Assembly: GCF_018141445.1 (NCBI RefSeq)
Contig: NZ_CP058649.1
Coordinates: 5,227,001 to 5,291,000 of the forward strand
DNA from: Vallitalea pronyensis
GTDB lineage: Bacteria; Bacillota; Clostridia; Lachnospirales; Vallitaleaceae
Reading direction: 5' to 3'
DNA length: 64,000 nucleotides
A program made the translations under genes and the position numbers. Position 1 is the first letter of the stretch. Each line of letters opens with the position of its first letter. The notes below the pieces were generated by a model. The model saw only the letters and a program-made list of their open reading frames with translations. It was not told the DNA's origin and searched no databases. This document shows positions 28,029 through 36,789 of this stretch, piece after piece.

Positions 28029-29720
28029 ATGATTTTAAAACAAAATACCATTTATAGACGCATTCTAACCTACTTCATTCTTTTTATCTATTTACCTGTC
28101 ACCATCATCACCTCTATACTTTTTTTTAACATCCGAGAACAGAATCGAAGGATTGCTATATCCACATCCACCGAGCTTTCTCTCCGTTACCAGACAACAG
28201 TTGAAGCCTATATTCATCAAAAATTGGATATGCTCACTTCACTTTCTTCCTATAATCCTTTAACTGTATTTCTAAATACCGTCTATAAACCAAGGCTTGA
28301 TTTTGAAAACTACAATTCAACGGTTATTGCCTACTTTAAGGGATATGCAGGTATTTATTATCGAAGTTCTATACGTCTCTATGTCACCAATGAAACCATA
28401 CCAGAAGGCCACTGTACCATCTACCCCATTCACTATATCAGCACCAACAAAATCATTAACGATTTTATGCATTCAAAAGATATGACTGCCATTGAACATG
28501 CCTCACGCTTCTTGGATACAGCGTCTCACGACGACTTTCTAAAAGCCAAAAATCATATCATTATGCTTCATAAACTTACCAACTATAAAAAACTTACTGC
28601 ATTGGTAGTTATGCGCTTACCTGAAACAGAATTCTTTGGTATCCATGAAAGCCATAAACTTTTCCAAATAGGTTCCATCAAAATCATTAATCATTCCTCA
28701 TTATCCAATGAAAACCTTCAGAAGAAAGTATTCAAGGGGCAATCAGGTGTCCTTGATAACATTGCTTATTCTAGAAGCAGCATTGACCACCTGCCCTATG
28801 ACATCATCATTGTAACAGATGCAGAAACACCGTCAACGTTTATGACATTTTATCAGCTGATTATTTTCTCCATCCTGCTCATGGCCAGTTCTTTAATGCT
28901 CTATGAGATCTATAAAATGACCAATCGTATTAACAGTTGTTTATATCGCATGAATGATTCCATACAACATGATTTTAGTCAAAGACTGCCTATAAAGGGG
29001 AATGATGAGATTACAAAACTCTCTCAAAACATTAACATGCTTCTTGATGGTATTAAAAAGCTTGTTAAGCGGACTGTTGAACAGGAAACCATAGGCAAGG
29101 AAACCCAGATTTTTGCCTTACAGAACCAAATCAATCCTCACTTCATCTACAACACCCTTGAAATCTTTTCGTCTCAAATGGAGCTATATGGCCACTATGA
29201 AGAATCTGACGCTATGGGTGATTTTGCACGAATGCTGCGTTATAATCTTGCAGGTAAGGAATACTTCACTTCCGTTAAGGAAGAAACGAATCATATGAAT
29301 AGCTATCTAAGCATTCAAAAAATTCGATACCCATTAATACGCTGTCATGTATTAATACCATATGATATCTATTCAGCCAAAATCATACGCTTTATCTTTC
29401 AACCCATTATTGAAAACAGTATTCAACATGGTCTTAATAGACATCATCCCGAACTTAAAATAACCATTACAGCCAGCAGGGTTAACCATGATATTCTGTT
29501 TATTGTAACAGACAATGGCTTGGGCATGGAGCCACAAAAGGTCACCACACTTAACGCTAATCTGAATGCCCCTATAAGTGGCAATAAAACCTCCAAAGGC
29601 AGTATTGGACTGGCCAACATTAACAACCGTCTACGCCTTTTCTTTGGTGAGGATTATCGTCTTGTTGTGGAAAGTAAAATAAATCAAGGAACCATCATAC
29701 GTTTTAAGATCCCTATCTAA
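28029..29720 (+). CDS. Sensor histidine kinase, YesM type
   Basis: 563 residues from the ATG at 28029 (AAAGGTG upstream; an in-frame TTG at 27999 is less likely). Transmembrane helix 1 is at about 10-33, an outside sensor of about 230 residues follows, then helix 2 near 270-290 and a HAMP segment. The His_kinase domain shows QINPHFIYNTLE with phospho-acceptor His371, and the HATPase_c domain has the N box (FQPIIENSIQHGL) and TDNGLGMEP. The only gene of the sugar-uptake region on the plus strand. It should phosphorylate the divergently encoded YesN-type regulator. Confidence 0.92.
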   Translation: MILKQNTIYRRILTYFILFIYLPVTIITSILFFNIREQNRRIAISTSTELSLRYQTTVEAYIHQKLDMLTSLSSYNPLTVFLNTVYKPRLDFENYNSTVIAYFKGYAGIYYRSSIRLYVTNETIPEGHCTIYPIHYISTNKIINDFMHSKDMTAIEHASRFLDTASHDDFLKAKNHIIMLHKLTNYKKLTALVVMRLPETEFFGIHESHKLFQIGSIKIINHSSLSNENLQKKVFKGQSGVLDNIAYSRSSIDHLPYDIIIVTDAETPSTFMTFYQLIIFSILLMASSLMLYEIYKMTNRINSCLYRMNDSIQHDFSQRLPIKGNDEITKLSQNINMLLDGIKKLVKRTVEQETIGKETQIFALQNQINPHFIYNTLEIFSSQMELYGHYEESDAMGDFARMLRYNLAGKEYFTSVKEETNHMNSYLSIQKIRYPLIRCHVLIPYDIYSAKIIRFIFQPIIENSIQHGLNRHHPELKITITASRVNHDILFIVTDNGLGMEPQKVTTLNANLNAPISGNKTSKGSIGLANINNRLRLFFGEDYRLVVESKINQGTIIRFKIPI

Positions 29721-29753
29721 AAAACCTATGATTTAAAAAGATGTGGTGGATAA

Positions 29754-29993
29754 TTATATGGAAATGTACTTCCAACTTTCATCTTTCTCGTTTCTAAAAG
29801 AAGGACCTACTGACTTGGTATAGTATACATAATATTTCTCATTAACTTTAATGATACTATTAGGGTCCCTTCTATGCACCCCTTCCTCAAGTCCTATACC
29901 TGAAACAGGCATATACTTGAATGTACATAACCAAGAATCATCTCGATTAGGATACTGGGATGCCCTTTTTGAAGCAGCACTTTTCTTTTTCAT
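29754..29993 (-). pseudogene. Truncated GH117-like (neoagarooligosaccharide hydrolase) remnant
   Basis: 79 residues. The N-terminus carries SAASKRA, matching the SxAxxR motif of GH117 enzymes, then GLEEGVHRRDPNSIIKV and YYVYYTKSVGP, which resemble the first blade of that five-bladed propeller. Full-length members have about 350-400 residues, so only the first fifth remains; the end (NEKDESWKYISI) looks unrelated and the stop is followed by no continuing frame in the 33 bp before the kinase gene. The ATG has a good AGGAGG site, so a short peptide could still be made. Last gene of the GH86/ABC operon. A GH43-like origin is the alternative. Confidence 0.6.
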
Positions 29994-30024
29994 CCTTAAT
30001 TCCTCCTCTTAATGAATGGTGTCA

Positions 30025-30960
30025 TTAACCTTTAACCGAACCAATCATGACCCCTTTAACAAAATGTTTTTGAACAAATGGATAGAGTATCATTAATGGT
30101 ATGCTGGCTATAATGATCAGTGAATATTTGAGTAAAACAGCTAAGTTTTCTTGCACTTGTAAAGAGTCAGGGTCCATGGTACTCATCATTTCAGCGGACA
30201 TCTGATTCTGAATGAGAATATCCCTTAATACCAATTGTAATGGTCTTAATGCAACAGACTTTAAGTACAGCATGGCATCAAAATAAGCATTCCAATGGGC
30301 CACTGCATAATACAGACTGATGACTGCAATAATGGATTTGGACAATGGTACCACAATCTTGGTGATGAATTTGAAGTTGTCACAGCCATCAATAATGGAA
30401 GCCTCTAACAGCTCCTTAGGTATCGTCTGTTTGAAATAGGTCATGGTAATGATCACATTAAATGGATTCAACAGTTTAGGTAAAATCATAACGAGCCTTT
30501 TATCCATAAGACCTAAGTAATCAATGGTTAAGTAGTTTGGAATCAATCCAGCATTAAACAGCATGGTAAATAAAAGCATACCAATGACAAGCTTTCTACC
30601 AATGAGATCCTTTCTGGTCAAGGGGTAAGCTATCATAATGGTGGTTATGACATTTAATGTGGTGCCAACAATCATATAAAAAAAGGAATTGGCATAGCCC
30701 ATCCATACAGATTTATTACTAAAGACAGCTTCATATCCTGCTAATGAGAAATCAACAGGCAATAACTTGACTCGCCCTTGTATGATAGCATCAGACGAAC
30801 TGAAAGATGCACTGATGACATAGACAAGTGGATAGGCCACAATAATAAAAATCATAAACAGTATGATATAATTAACTACCGTAAACACACCATCACTATG
30901 TATTTTTTTCTTTTTATTTACGCCGTTTTTTATGGTAAGCAATAACATCATCTCCTTCAC
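30025..30960 (-). CDS. Carbohydrate ABC transporter permease, LplC/YtcP type
   Basis: About 300-311 residues; the exact start is uncertain because the GTG at 30960 overlaps the AAGGAG site and ATG or TTG codons follow within 20 bases. Six transmembrane helices, EAA loop LLEASIIDGCDNFKFITKIVVP, and the C-terminus VKGVMIGSVKG typical of the group. It begins 4 bp after the LplB-type gene. Forms the channel with that gene for the binding protein at 32027-33736. Confidence 0.92.
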   Translation of the reverse strand: MKEMMLLLTIKNGVNKKKKIHSDGVFTVVNYIILFMIFIIVAYPLVYVISASFSSSDAIIQGRVKLLPVDFSLAGYEAVFSNKSVWMGYANSFFYMIVGTTLNVITTIMIAYPLTRKDLIGRKLVIGMLLFTMLFNAGLIPNYLTIDYLGLMDKRLVMILPKLLNPFNVIITMTYFKQTIPKELLEASIIDGCDNFKFITKIVVPLSKSIIAVISLYYAVAHWNAYFDAMLYLKSVALRPLQLVLRDILIQNQMSAEMMSTMDPDSLQVQENLAVLLKYSLIIIASIPLMILYPFVQKHFVKGVMIGSVKG

Positions 30961-30964
30961 TTAT

Positions 30965-31897
30965 TTAGAATAAACTGGATTCTGAATACTTCTGTGCAAT
31001 CTTGTTAACAATCAGAATCAGTATGATACCAATAAGTGACTGAAAAAGATTGATAGCCGTCGAATAAGAATATTGGGGTACAGGGGATTCAAATGACGTT
31101 TTATAGACATATGTGGATATAACTTCTGACGCCACCGTATTGATACTATTTTGCATCAACAGTACCTTTTCAAAACCGATATTTAGAATCTGGCCCGTAG
31201 ATAGAATTAACAATGTAACGGCAGTGGGCATAATGCTTGGTATATCAATATGGCGAATTCTCTGTAACTTCGTTGCACCATCCACCACAGCAGCTTCATG
31301 AAGCGATGGGTCAACCCCTGCTAGAGCGGCAATGTAAATAATGGAACCAAAGCCAATACCTTGCCAAATGCCAGACCAAACATACATGTGTGGGAATGAA
31401 GACGCATTAGCAAAAAAGTCAATGCTCTCAAAACCTAGAATCTGGATCATTTGATTCACAAACCCTCCCCTAACCTGAAAGAATTGTCTTAGCAAACCAA
31501 CAATCACCACAACCGAAATAAAATAAGGAGCATAGGTTATCATCTGAATGGTTTTTTTAATCATTTTTTGCCTTGTATAGTGCAACGATAATGCTAAAAT
31601 AATTGGCAGCGGAAAGCCAGCAATTAAACCATAGATACTTAAGACCAACGTGTTCTTGATGATACTTACGAAATTATAATCATTAAAAAACTTAATAAAA
31701 TATTTGAAAGCAGGATCACACCATGGACTGCCAAATATGCCAAGTCTGGCCTTAAAGTCCTTGAATACAATTTGCAAACCCAACATGGGTGCAAATCTAA
31801 ATACAAGCAAATACGCTACGGGTATAATGAGCAGTACATATAACTGCCAATTCTTTTTCATGGATTTTCTCCAATTTTTCATCTTGCAATTTTTCAT
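30965..31897 (-). CDS. Carbohydrate ABC transporter permease, LplB type
   Basis: 310 residues, AAGGAG five bases before the ATG. Family hallmarks: YVLLIIPVAYLLVFRFAPMLGLQIVFKDF at the first helix, EAAVVDGATKLQRIRHIDIPSIMPT as EAA loop, and a C-terminal KIAQKYSESSLF. It is separated from the upstream binding-protein gene by 129 bp that contain a perfect 19-bp inverted repeat. Confidence 0.92.
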   Translation of the reverse strand: MKNCKMKNWRKSMKKNWQLYVLLIIPVAYLLVFRFAPMLGLQIVFKDFKARLGIFGSPWCDPAFKYFIKFFNDYNFVSIIKNTLVLSIYGLIAGFPLPIILALSLHYTRQKMIKKTIQMITYAPYFISVVVIVGLLRQFFQVRGGFVNQMIQILGFESIDFFANASSFPHMYVWSGIWQGIGFGSIIYIAALAGVDPSLHEAAVVDGATKLQRIRHIDIPSIMPTAVTLLILSTGQILNIGFEKVLLMQNSINTVASEVISTYVYKTSFESPVPQYSYSTAINLFQSLIGIILILIVNKIAQKYSESSLF

Positions 31898-31924
31898 ACA
31901 TACTCCTTTACGTCATCATCATTT

Positions 31925-31997
31925 GAGGCTATGGTTTAAAAGCTCACGTCATATCTAAAAATCTCTAGCCATAACATCGCTTTTAAACCATAGCCTC
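31925..31997 (-). repeat. Perfect 19-bp inverted repeat between SBP and permease genes
   Basis: GAGGCTATGGTTTAAAAGC (31925-31943) and its exact reverse complement (31979-31997) enclose a 35-base loop. No T tract follows on the minus strand, so it is not a standard intrinsic terminator. It would form a very stable stem at the 3' end of the binding-protein message and may raise the ratio of binding protein to permease. Confidence 0.8.
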
Positions 31998-32026
31998 TCT
32001 ATCAGGTATCTTAATTATTGATGGTA

Positions 32027-33736
32027 TTAGTTATTTTTATCATATGCCCTTTGGAAAATGTCTATATAGGATTGAACGCCCATATTCATCAGTTCCTTTT
32101 CAAAGTTTTCCCAATCCATATGGTCACCAAGAATATAAGCCGCACTCATCTGGTCTAAGAATGCATTGATGGCTGTCGCATAAATCATCATATCCGCTGA
32201 CTCTTCTTCTGAGTAAATATACTGCTTAAGAATCATATCCATTGGAGGAATATGTGGTAGGTATTTCTTTTTTGTTTCTTTATACAGCATCACTTGAATG
32301 TTTTCAGGATCATCCGTATACATGGATTCTGCAACATAAGCAGCATTACCAAGTTGTGACCATGAGAAGTTATGTTGGTTTTCTTCCAATGCATGAAGTC
32401 TTTCAAATACTGCTGGCTCACCGTTGATACCAAGTTTGGATTCATCTTGTACGTACTTCCAATCAACGTCTGGGGCACCATCAAAGTTAAAGATTGATAG
32501 TTCTTCACTATAGAGAAAGTCAGCTAAAGCCATAGCGATGTCTGGGTGTTCACATTTATCCGTAATACTAAAACCAGAAAGATAAATGCTATCTGGGGCA
32601 TATTTTGTATACCGCACGCCTTGTGGACCTTGAAGAGGCTCAACAGCTACATAATCTTTCCAGCGATCACCTGTCATGTCAAGAGCAACACCTTGAAATC
32701 CTCCTGGAAAACATCCCAATATAACATCCTCTGGGTTCTCACCCATGCGTTTGAAGCCTTCTGAATCTTGAGTAAAACTTTCCGTTGAAAGGAGCCCTTC
32801 ATCTACTAGTTTCCTCATATATTTGATACCTTCTTTGTAGCCATCTTGAAGATATGATGCGATAACTTTTCCATTGTCAACGTATAAGTAACTAGCACCT
32901 CCCTGACTCTGAGGGTAATAGACAAAGGCATTCATTAGGAAGTTACGAACACCTGCTGCCCAGCTTGTTTCTGTACCAGCCATTGGAATTTCATCGGGTT
33001 TACCGTTACCATTAGGATCCTGTTCCTTGAACGCCTTAAGGACTTGATAGAATTCTTCAGTGGTCGTGGGTAAATCAAGATTTAACTTATCCAACCAAGG
33101 TTTATAAATCCATACTTTTTCCAAACATTTACTATAAGTCACATCGTATATCCGAGGCAGATTATAGAGATGGCCATCTTTAGCTGTGTAGAATGCTTCA
33201 ATATCCGGATACTTTTCAAGTACTGCTTTTGCCTGCTTACCATTATCTTTCATTAATTCATCCATTGGCAGCAATATGCCTTGCTCACCATAGAGATTTT
33301 GAAGGGCTTTAGTCAATTGTGACACTAAAATGATATCAGGATACGTTCCTGTCGATAAGGCTAGATTCAATTTCTGTTCTGCTTCTGGACCGTTTACCAC
33401 TTCAAATTGGAGATCAATGTTGGTCTTTTCTTCAATATATTTGGTCATAGGGTTATTATCAAAATCATCAACAAAAGGCCTTGTATGTACAAAACATGTC
33501 AATGTTACCTGTTCTTCAAGTGGAAATTGAATGGTGTTCTCCCTTGATTGACTTGTTTGTGTTGATTGGGAATCCTTATCATCATCTTTGTCACTGTCTT
33601 TGACCACATTCGAATCTTCACTGGAAGTATCCTCGGTTTCATCTGCTGCGTTACCACAGCCTGTGAAACTTCCAATAACCATCATAGCAACTAATAATAG
33701 AGCTAATATACTTCTAAAATTATGCTTTTTCATCAC
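32027..33736 (-). CDS. Extracellular solute-binding lipoprotein
   Basis: 569 residues. A lipoprotein signal ends in FTGC (Cys27), followed by a Ser/Asp-rich linker to about residue 75. The mature protein has the family 1 pattern with a DPNGNGKPDEIPMAG loop (calcium-like, common in this subgroup) and a C-terminus IDIFQRAYDKNN. It lies between the GH86-like hydrolase and two permeases in one operon, so it should capture the oligosaccharide released by that enzyme. Confidence 0.9.
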   Translation of the reverse strand: MMKKHNFRSILALLLVAMMVIGSFTGCGNAADETEDTSSEDSNVVKDSDKDDDKDSQSTQTSQSRENTIQFPLEEQVTLTCFVHTRPFVDDFDNNPMTKYIEEKTNIDLQFEVVNGPEAEQKLNLALSTGTYPDIILVSQLTKALQNLYGEQGILLPMDELMKDNGKQAKAVLEKYPDIEAFYTAKDGHLYNLPRIYDVTYSKCLEKVWIYKPWLDKLNLDLPTTTEEFYQVLKAFKEQDPNGNGKPDEIPMAGTETSWAAGVRNFLMNAFVYYPQSQGGASYLYVDNGKVIASYLQDGYKEGIKYMRKLVDEGLLSTESFTQDSEGFKRMGENPEDVILGCFPGGFQGVALDMTGDRWKDYVAVEPLQGPQGVRYTKYAPDSIYLSGFSITDKCEHPDIAMALADFLYSEELSIFNFDGAPDVDWKYVQDESKLGINGEPAVFERLHALEENQHNFSWSQLGNAAYVAESMYTDDPENIQVMLYKETKKKYLPHIPPMDMILKQYIYSEEESADMMIYATAINAFLDQMSAAYILGDHMDWENFEKELMNMGVQSYIDIFQRAYDKNN

Positions 33737-33786
33737 TTATTCTCCTTAATTTTGTCATATAGAAGTCTTTAAGCTTCAACATTCAT

Positions 33787-36591
33787 TTATTTGTTCAGTG
33801 CTTCCTTGGTATTCAATCTAAACATTTGACCAGCCAGTAACAAATCATCCATGATTTGATCAACGTCATGTCGTGTTGCTACAGGATCATCCAATGCTAT
33901 TTCAGCAGATTCAATCACATATTGGTAGGTGTCTTTCACTTCTTGGGTTACCCAAAGGATACCTTCTTCAAGGTCATTTCCGTTGTCTGTAGAAATTGCA
34001 ACACTATTCATGTCAGCCTTAGCTTTTTTAATACAATGTTTAAGTCTGTTGGTATTATAACGTTTAGGCTTCCTCCCTAAATAATCATTGTATAGTGTAA
34101 TATTGGAAATGTAGCCACCTTCTTCTGGTATGGATACCGTGATATCATTTTTATCTTTGATGATTTGCTTGTTGAGTTTGATATCCACATAGCCAAAGAA
34201 ATCACCTTCTTTATGGGTAAACGATAGGTCTTTTCTATATTCGATTCCATTAACATGAATCGTCATATCTTTTGTAAAGCCATAACCCGTCTTACCGAAT
34301 CCGATACGAAGCATTGACCCCTCTAGATTTTTTACGTCACACGTTATGGTAAAGTCTGCTGGCTTCAGACCCGTTTTAACTAAAGTTTTATCACCATAGT
34401 AAGTGTCCCGGTGCAATGTATTTGAGAATTTGGGTTCTTTGTCCAGCGTGATTTCAAATATTGTCATCTCTTCCACTCGCATGGGTACACGTTTTATATC
34501 TTTTACTGTAATTTCTTCATGAGTCAACTCGCCTAATTCTAAAAAAGTACGTTTCCTTTTCACATCGACAATATTGGCTTTACCTGTTTCAATGTTTAGG
34601 TTGATATAGGCGCGGGCAGCATTTAGATTTTGTACGGCAACGTATATCTTACGACCGTGTTGTACAGCATGGGTATATACTTGGTGATTATCCGATTCAA
34701 CAGGAAGGAAAGCACCTCTATAATCTTTCCATATATCCAAGTAATACATGAGGGGTGTGGTACCAGCCAACCCTGTTTGGCTATCATTGTACCGATAGAA
34801 TGTACCATTAGAATTAGGTCGCCAATTGATGATTGGGTACACATAAGGTGTAATCATATCAATGGTATCCGACATGTTGATAAACCTCAGCATATAACCA
34901 TTATAGGTTCTTAATTTTTTGAAATAATCAATAGGCGTACCTCCATTATTATATGTCCCTTCTTCCGTAATTAAAATGGGTTTTACATTATCTGTTAGTA
35001 CCATATGATTGTTCAACAATTCAAATACAGCTTCTAATCGGCCAGCTAAAAATCCATCGGGATTGTTATCCCGTTCATGAATGAGCATGGGTCCATTTTC
35101 ATAGAAATGATGACTGTAATAGTCAAGACTTTCTTTGGTTGCATCCATAAATGCCAATTGTTTTTTGGCTTCATCAAAATCGTCTTTTTCAAGGTACATG
35201 AATGCACTTGAAGGACCGCCTACTAATGTTTCAGGTGATTCTTTCTTAATGGCTGCGGCTACTTGATTATGAAAATCAGCTAGATAATCCCATGCTTTAT
35301 CTGGATGGGTATTTAAATATGGCCATTCCACTGAAATGGTGGATTCATTTTTAACTTCCAGATATTTAGGACCTCTGTTATAAAATTTGGTATGAAAGCC
35401 AGCTACCAGCTTGCCTGTCAGTTCTGCTGCTTCCTCGAACCTATCTAAACGTGGTGCTGCAACGTGTATATCCTTTGGATTGACTGCTTGCCATGTAGGC
35501 CAACCGTCTGTAGTCACCACATAGTCATTGCCGATTGTCGGATATAAGGTATCATATTTATGAGCTAAATCCCTATTGGGAGCAAACCTTTCGTTAAATA
35601 CTGAATAATCCGCATACCCTGGTTTTTCAGCATCTTCTACCATGCCCATATATCTTTCAAGTAAATTAAAGTGAAAGGCTCCTCGACCTGGAAGAAAACC
35701 ATTCTGTGTTGTAATGGAATGATAGGCTTGGTCCAATACATTGTAGGATGTATCATTACTTTCTAAACCGATGGGACCGCTATTGACGTGGTACCTTTTA
35801 AACTTACGTTCATCCAGTTTATTCACACCATTAACCGATAAATTCTTTGTTGCATCGACTGTAATCTTTACATCATCAATCCACGGCTTATCGGCACCCA
35901 TGATCGTATAACCGGTGATGTCATACGTTGGCATAACGCCATCTTCTTCCCATATATAGATATCTTTTAATTTTCCTGTACCGTGAATAACCAGCTTGTA
36001 ACCATCATAAATGATATGTCCATCACTATCTTTTATCTGCCATGGCTCCATTAAGCCTGTATTTTGACTTGATATCCAACCCGTCTTGGTATAAGTGTTA
36101 GGAAGACCTGTTATACCATCATGCCACACATGTCCTGGTAAAATCTGCCATGTAAAGGATTCACCATTAGGATTAATTAAGGATAGCTTCATATCCGAAG
36201 CAACTTCACCTTCAAAGCGAAAGTCTTTGAAAAATCTTGCTACTTTGGCAACTTCTTCAGGTATATCAAAAGTCATTTCCCCGTTAATCTGGACATGATC
36301 ATCCTCATAATCAATGAAATTAATACGTTGTATTCTTTTTTCACCATTAACCCGCTCAATGTAAGCAACTCTATTAGGGTTAATCCCTTCATATTTGGCT
36401 ATAACATTGGGTATGGTATCAAAGTCCTGCTTATTAATGCGAATCTCTTCAGGTAACTCATACTTGGTGTTATCGTCTATATCTTCTGCATATACCGGAT
36501 AACCACCTATCGTTGTTAACATGTTAAACAGCAACACACCAAGAGATAATAATCGAATGGTTTGATGCCTTATACCTTTTTTTGTTTTCAT
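33787..36591 (-). CDS. Secreted GH86-like beta-agarase/porphyranase
   Basis: 934 residues from the ATG at 36591 (AAGGAGG five bases upstream; an in-frame GTG at 36606 overlaps that site). A Sec signal peptide ends near GGYPVYA. The central TIM-barrel-like region has KYLEVKNES with the likely acid/base Glu416, VGGPSSAFM, DYYSHHFYE and ILITEEGTY with the likely nucleophile Glu543/544, about 127 residues apart, the layout of clan GH-A family GH86. A beta-sandwich region follows. GH86 enzymes cut agarose or porphyran endo-wise. It heads an operon with a binding protein, two permeases and a GH117 remnant, all consistent with red-algal galactan use. Family assigned from memory of motifs; GH-A clan is firmer than GH86. 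Confidence 0.68.
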   Translation of the reverse strand: MKTKKGIRHQTIRLLSLGVLLFNMLTTIGGYPVYAEDIDDNTKYELPEEIRINKQDFDTIPNVIAKYEGINPNRVAYIERVNGEKRIQRINFIDYEDDHVQINGEMTFDIPEEVAKVARFFKDFRFEGEVASDMKLSLINPNGESFTWQILPGHVWHDGITGLPNTYTKTGWISSQNTGLMEPWQIKDSDGHIIYDGYKLVIHGTGKLKDIYIWEEDGVMPTYDITGYTIMGADKPWIDDVKITVDATKNLSVNGVNKLDERKFKRYHVNSGPIGLESNDTSYNVLDQAYHSITTQNGFLPGRGAFHFNLLERYMGMVEDAEKPGYADYSVFNERFAPNRDLAHKYDTLYPTIGNDYVVTTDGWPTWQAVNPKDIHVAAPRLDRFEEAAELTGKLVAGFHTKFYNRGPKYLEVKNESTISVEWPYLNTHPDKAWDYLADFHNQVAAAIKKESPETLVGGPSSAFMYLEKDDFDEAKKQLAFMDATKESLDYYSHHFYENGPMLIHERDNNPDGFLAGRLEAVFELLNNHMVLTDNVKPILITEEGTYNNGGTPIDYFKKLRTYNGYMLRFINMSDTIDMITPYVYPIINWRPNSNGTFYRYNDSQTGLAGTTPLMYYLDIWKDYRGAFLPVESDNHQVYTHAVQHGRKIYVAVQNLNAARAYINLNIETGKANIVDVKRKRTFLELGELTHEEITVKDIKRVPMRVEEMTIFEITLDKEPKFSNTLHRDTYYGDKTLVKTGLKPADFTITCDVKNLEGSMLRIGFGKTGYGFTKDMTIHVNGIEYRKDLSFTHKEGDFFGYVDIKLNKQIIKDKNDITVSIPEEGGYISNITLYNDYLGRKPKRYNTNRLKHCIKKAKADMNSVAISTDNGNDLEEGILWVTQEVKDTYQYVIESAEIALDDPVATRHDVDQIMDDLLLAGQMFRLNTKEALNK

Positions 36592-36684
36592 GTGTTCCTC
36601 CTTCACCTTAAAATTTAAGTGAGATAACCTTGGAAAGGCTACCTCCGTTGAAAACCCATGTCTATATTAAGCAATATAATGTTT

Positions 36685-36733
36685 AAAAAAACGATAGCAG
36701 AAATTGGTATATCATACCAATTTTTGCTATCGT
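36685..36733 (-). terminator. Long hairpin terminator after the orphan SBP gene
   Basis: ACGATAGCAGAAATTGGTAT (36691-36710) pairs with the segment 36714-36733 over about 20 bp with one wobble; on the minus strand it runs into TTTTTTAAAC. It separates the 36790-38529 gene from the GH86 operon. Confidence 0.8.
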
Positions 36734-36789
36734 CAGTGCTAATTCCTTTACTTATTACTTTTCTTACCATTCCCGTCACGCTTATTCCA

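Noticed and set aside
29754..29993. Complete small regulator or toxin of 79 residues
   Set aside because: The motifs match the first part of GH117-like enzymes and the gene closes a sugar operon, so a truncated hydrolase is the simpler reading.
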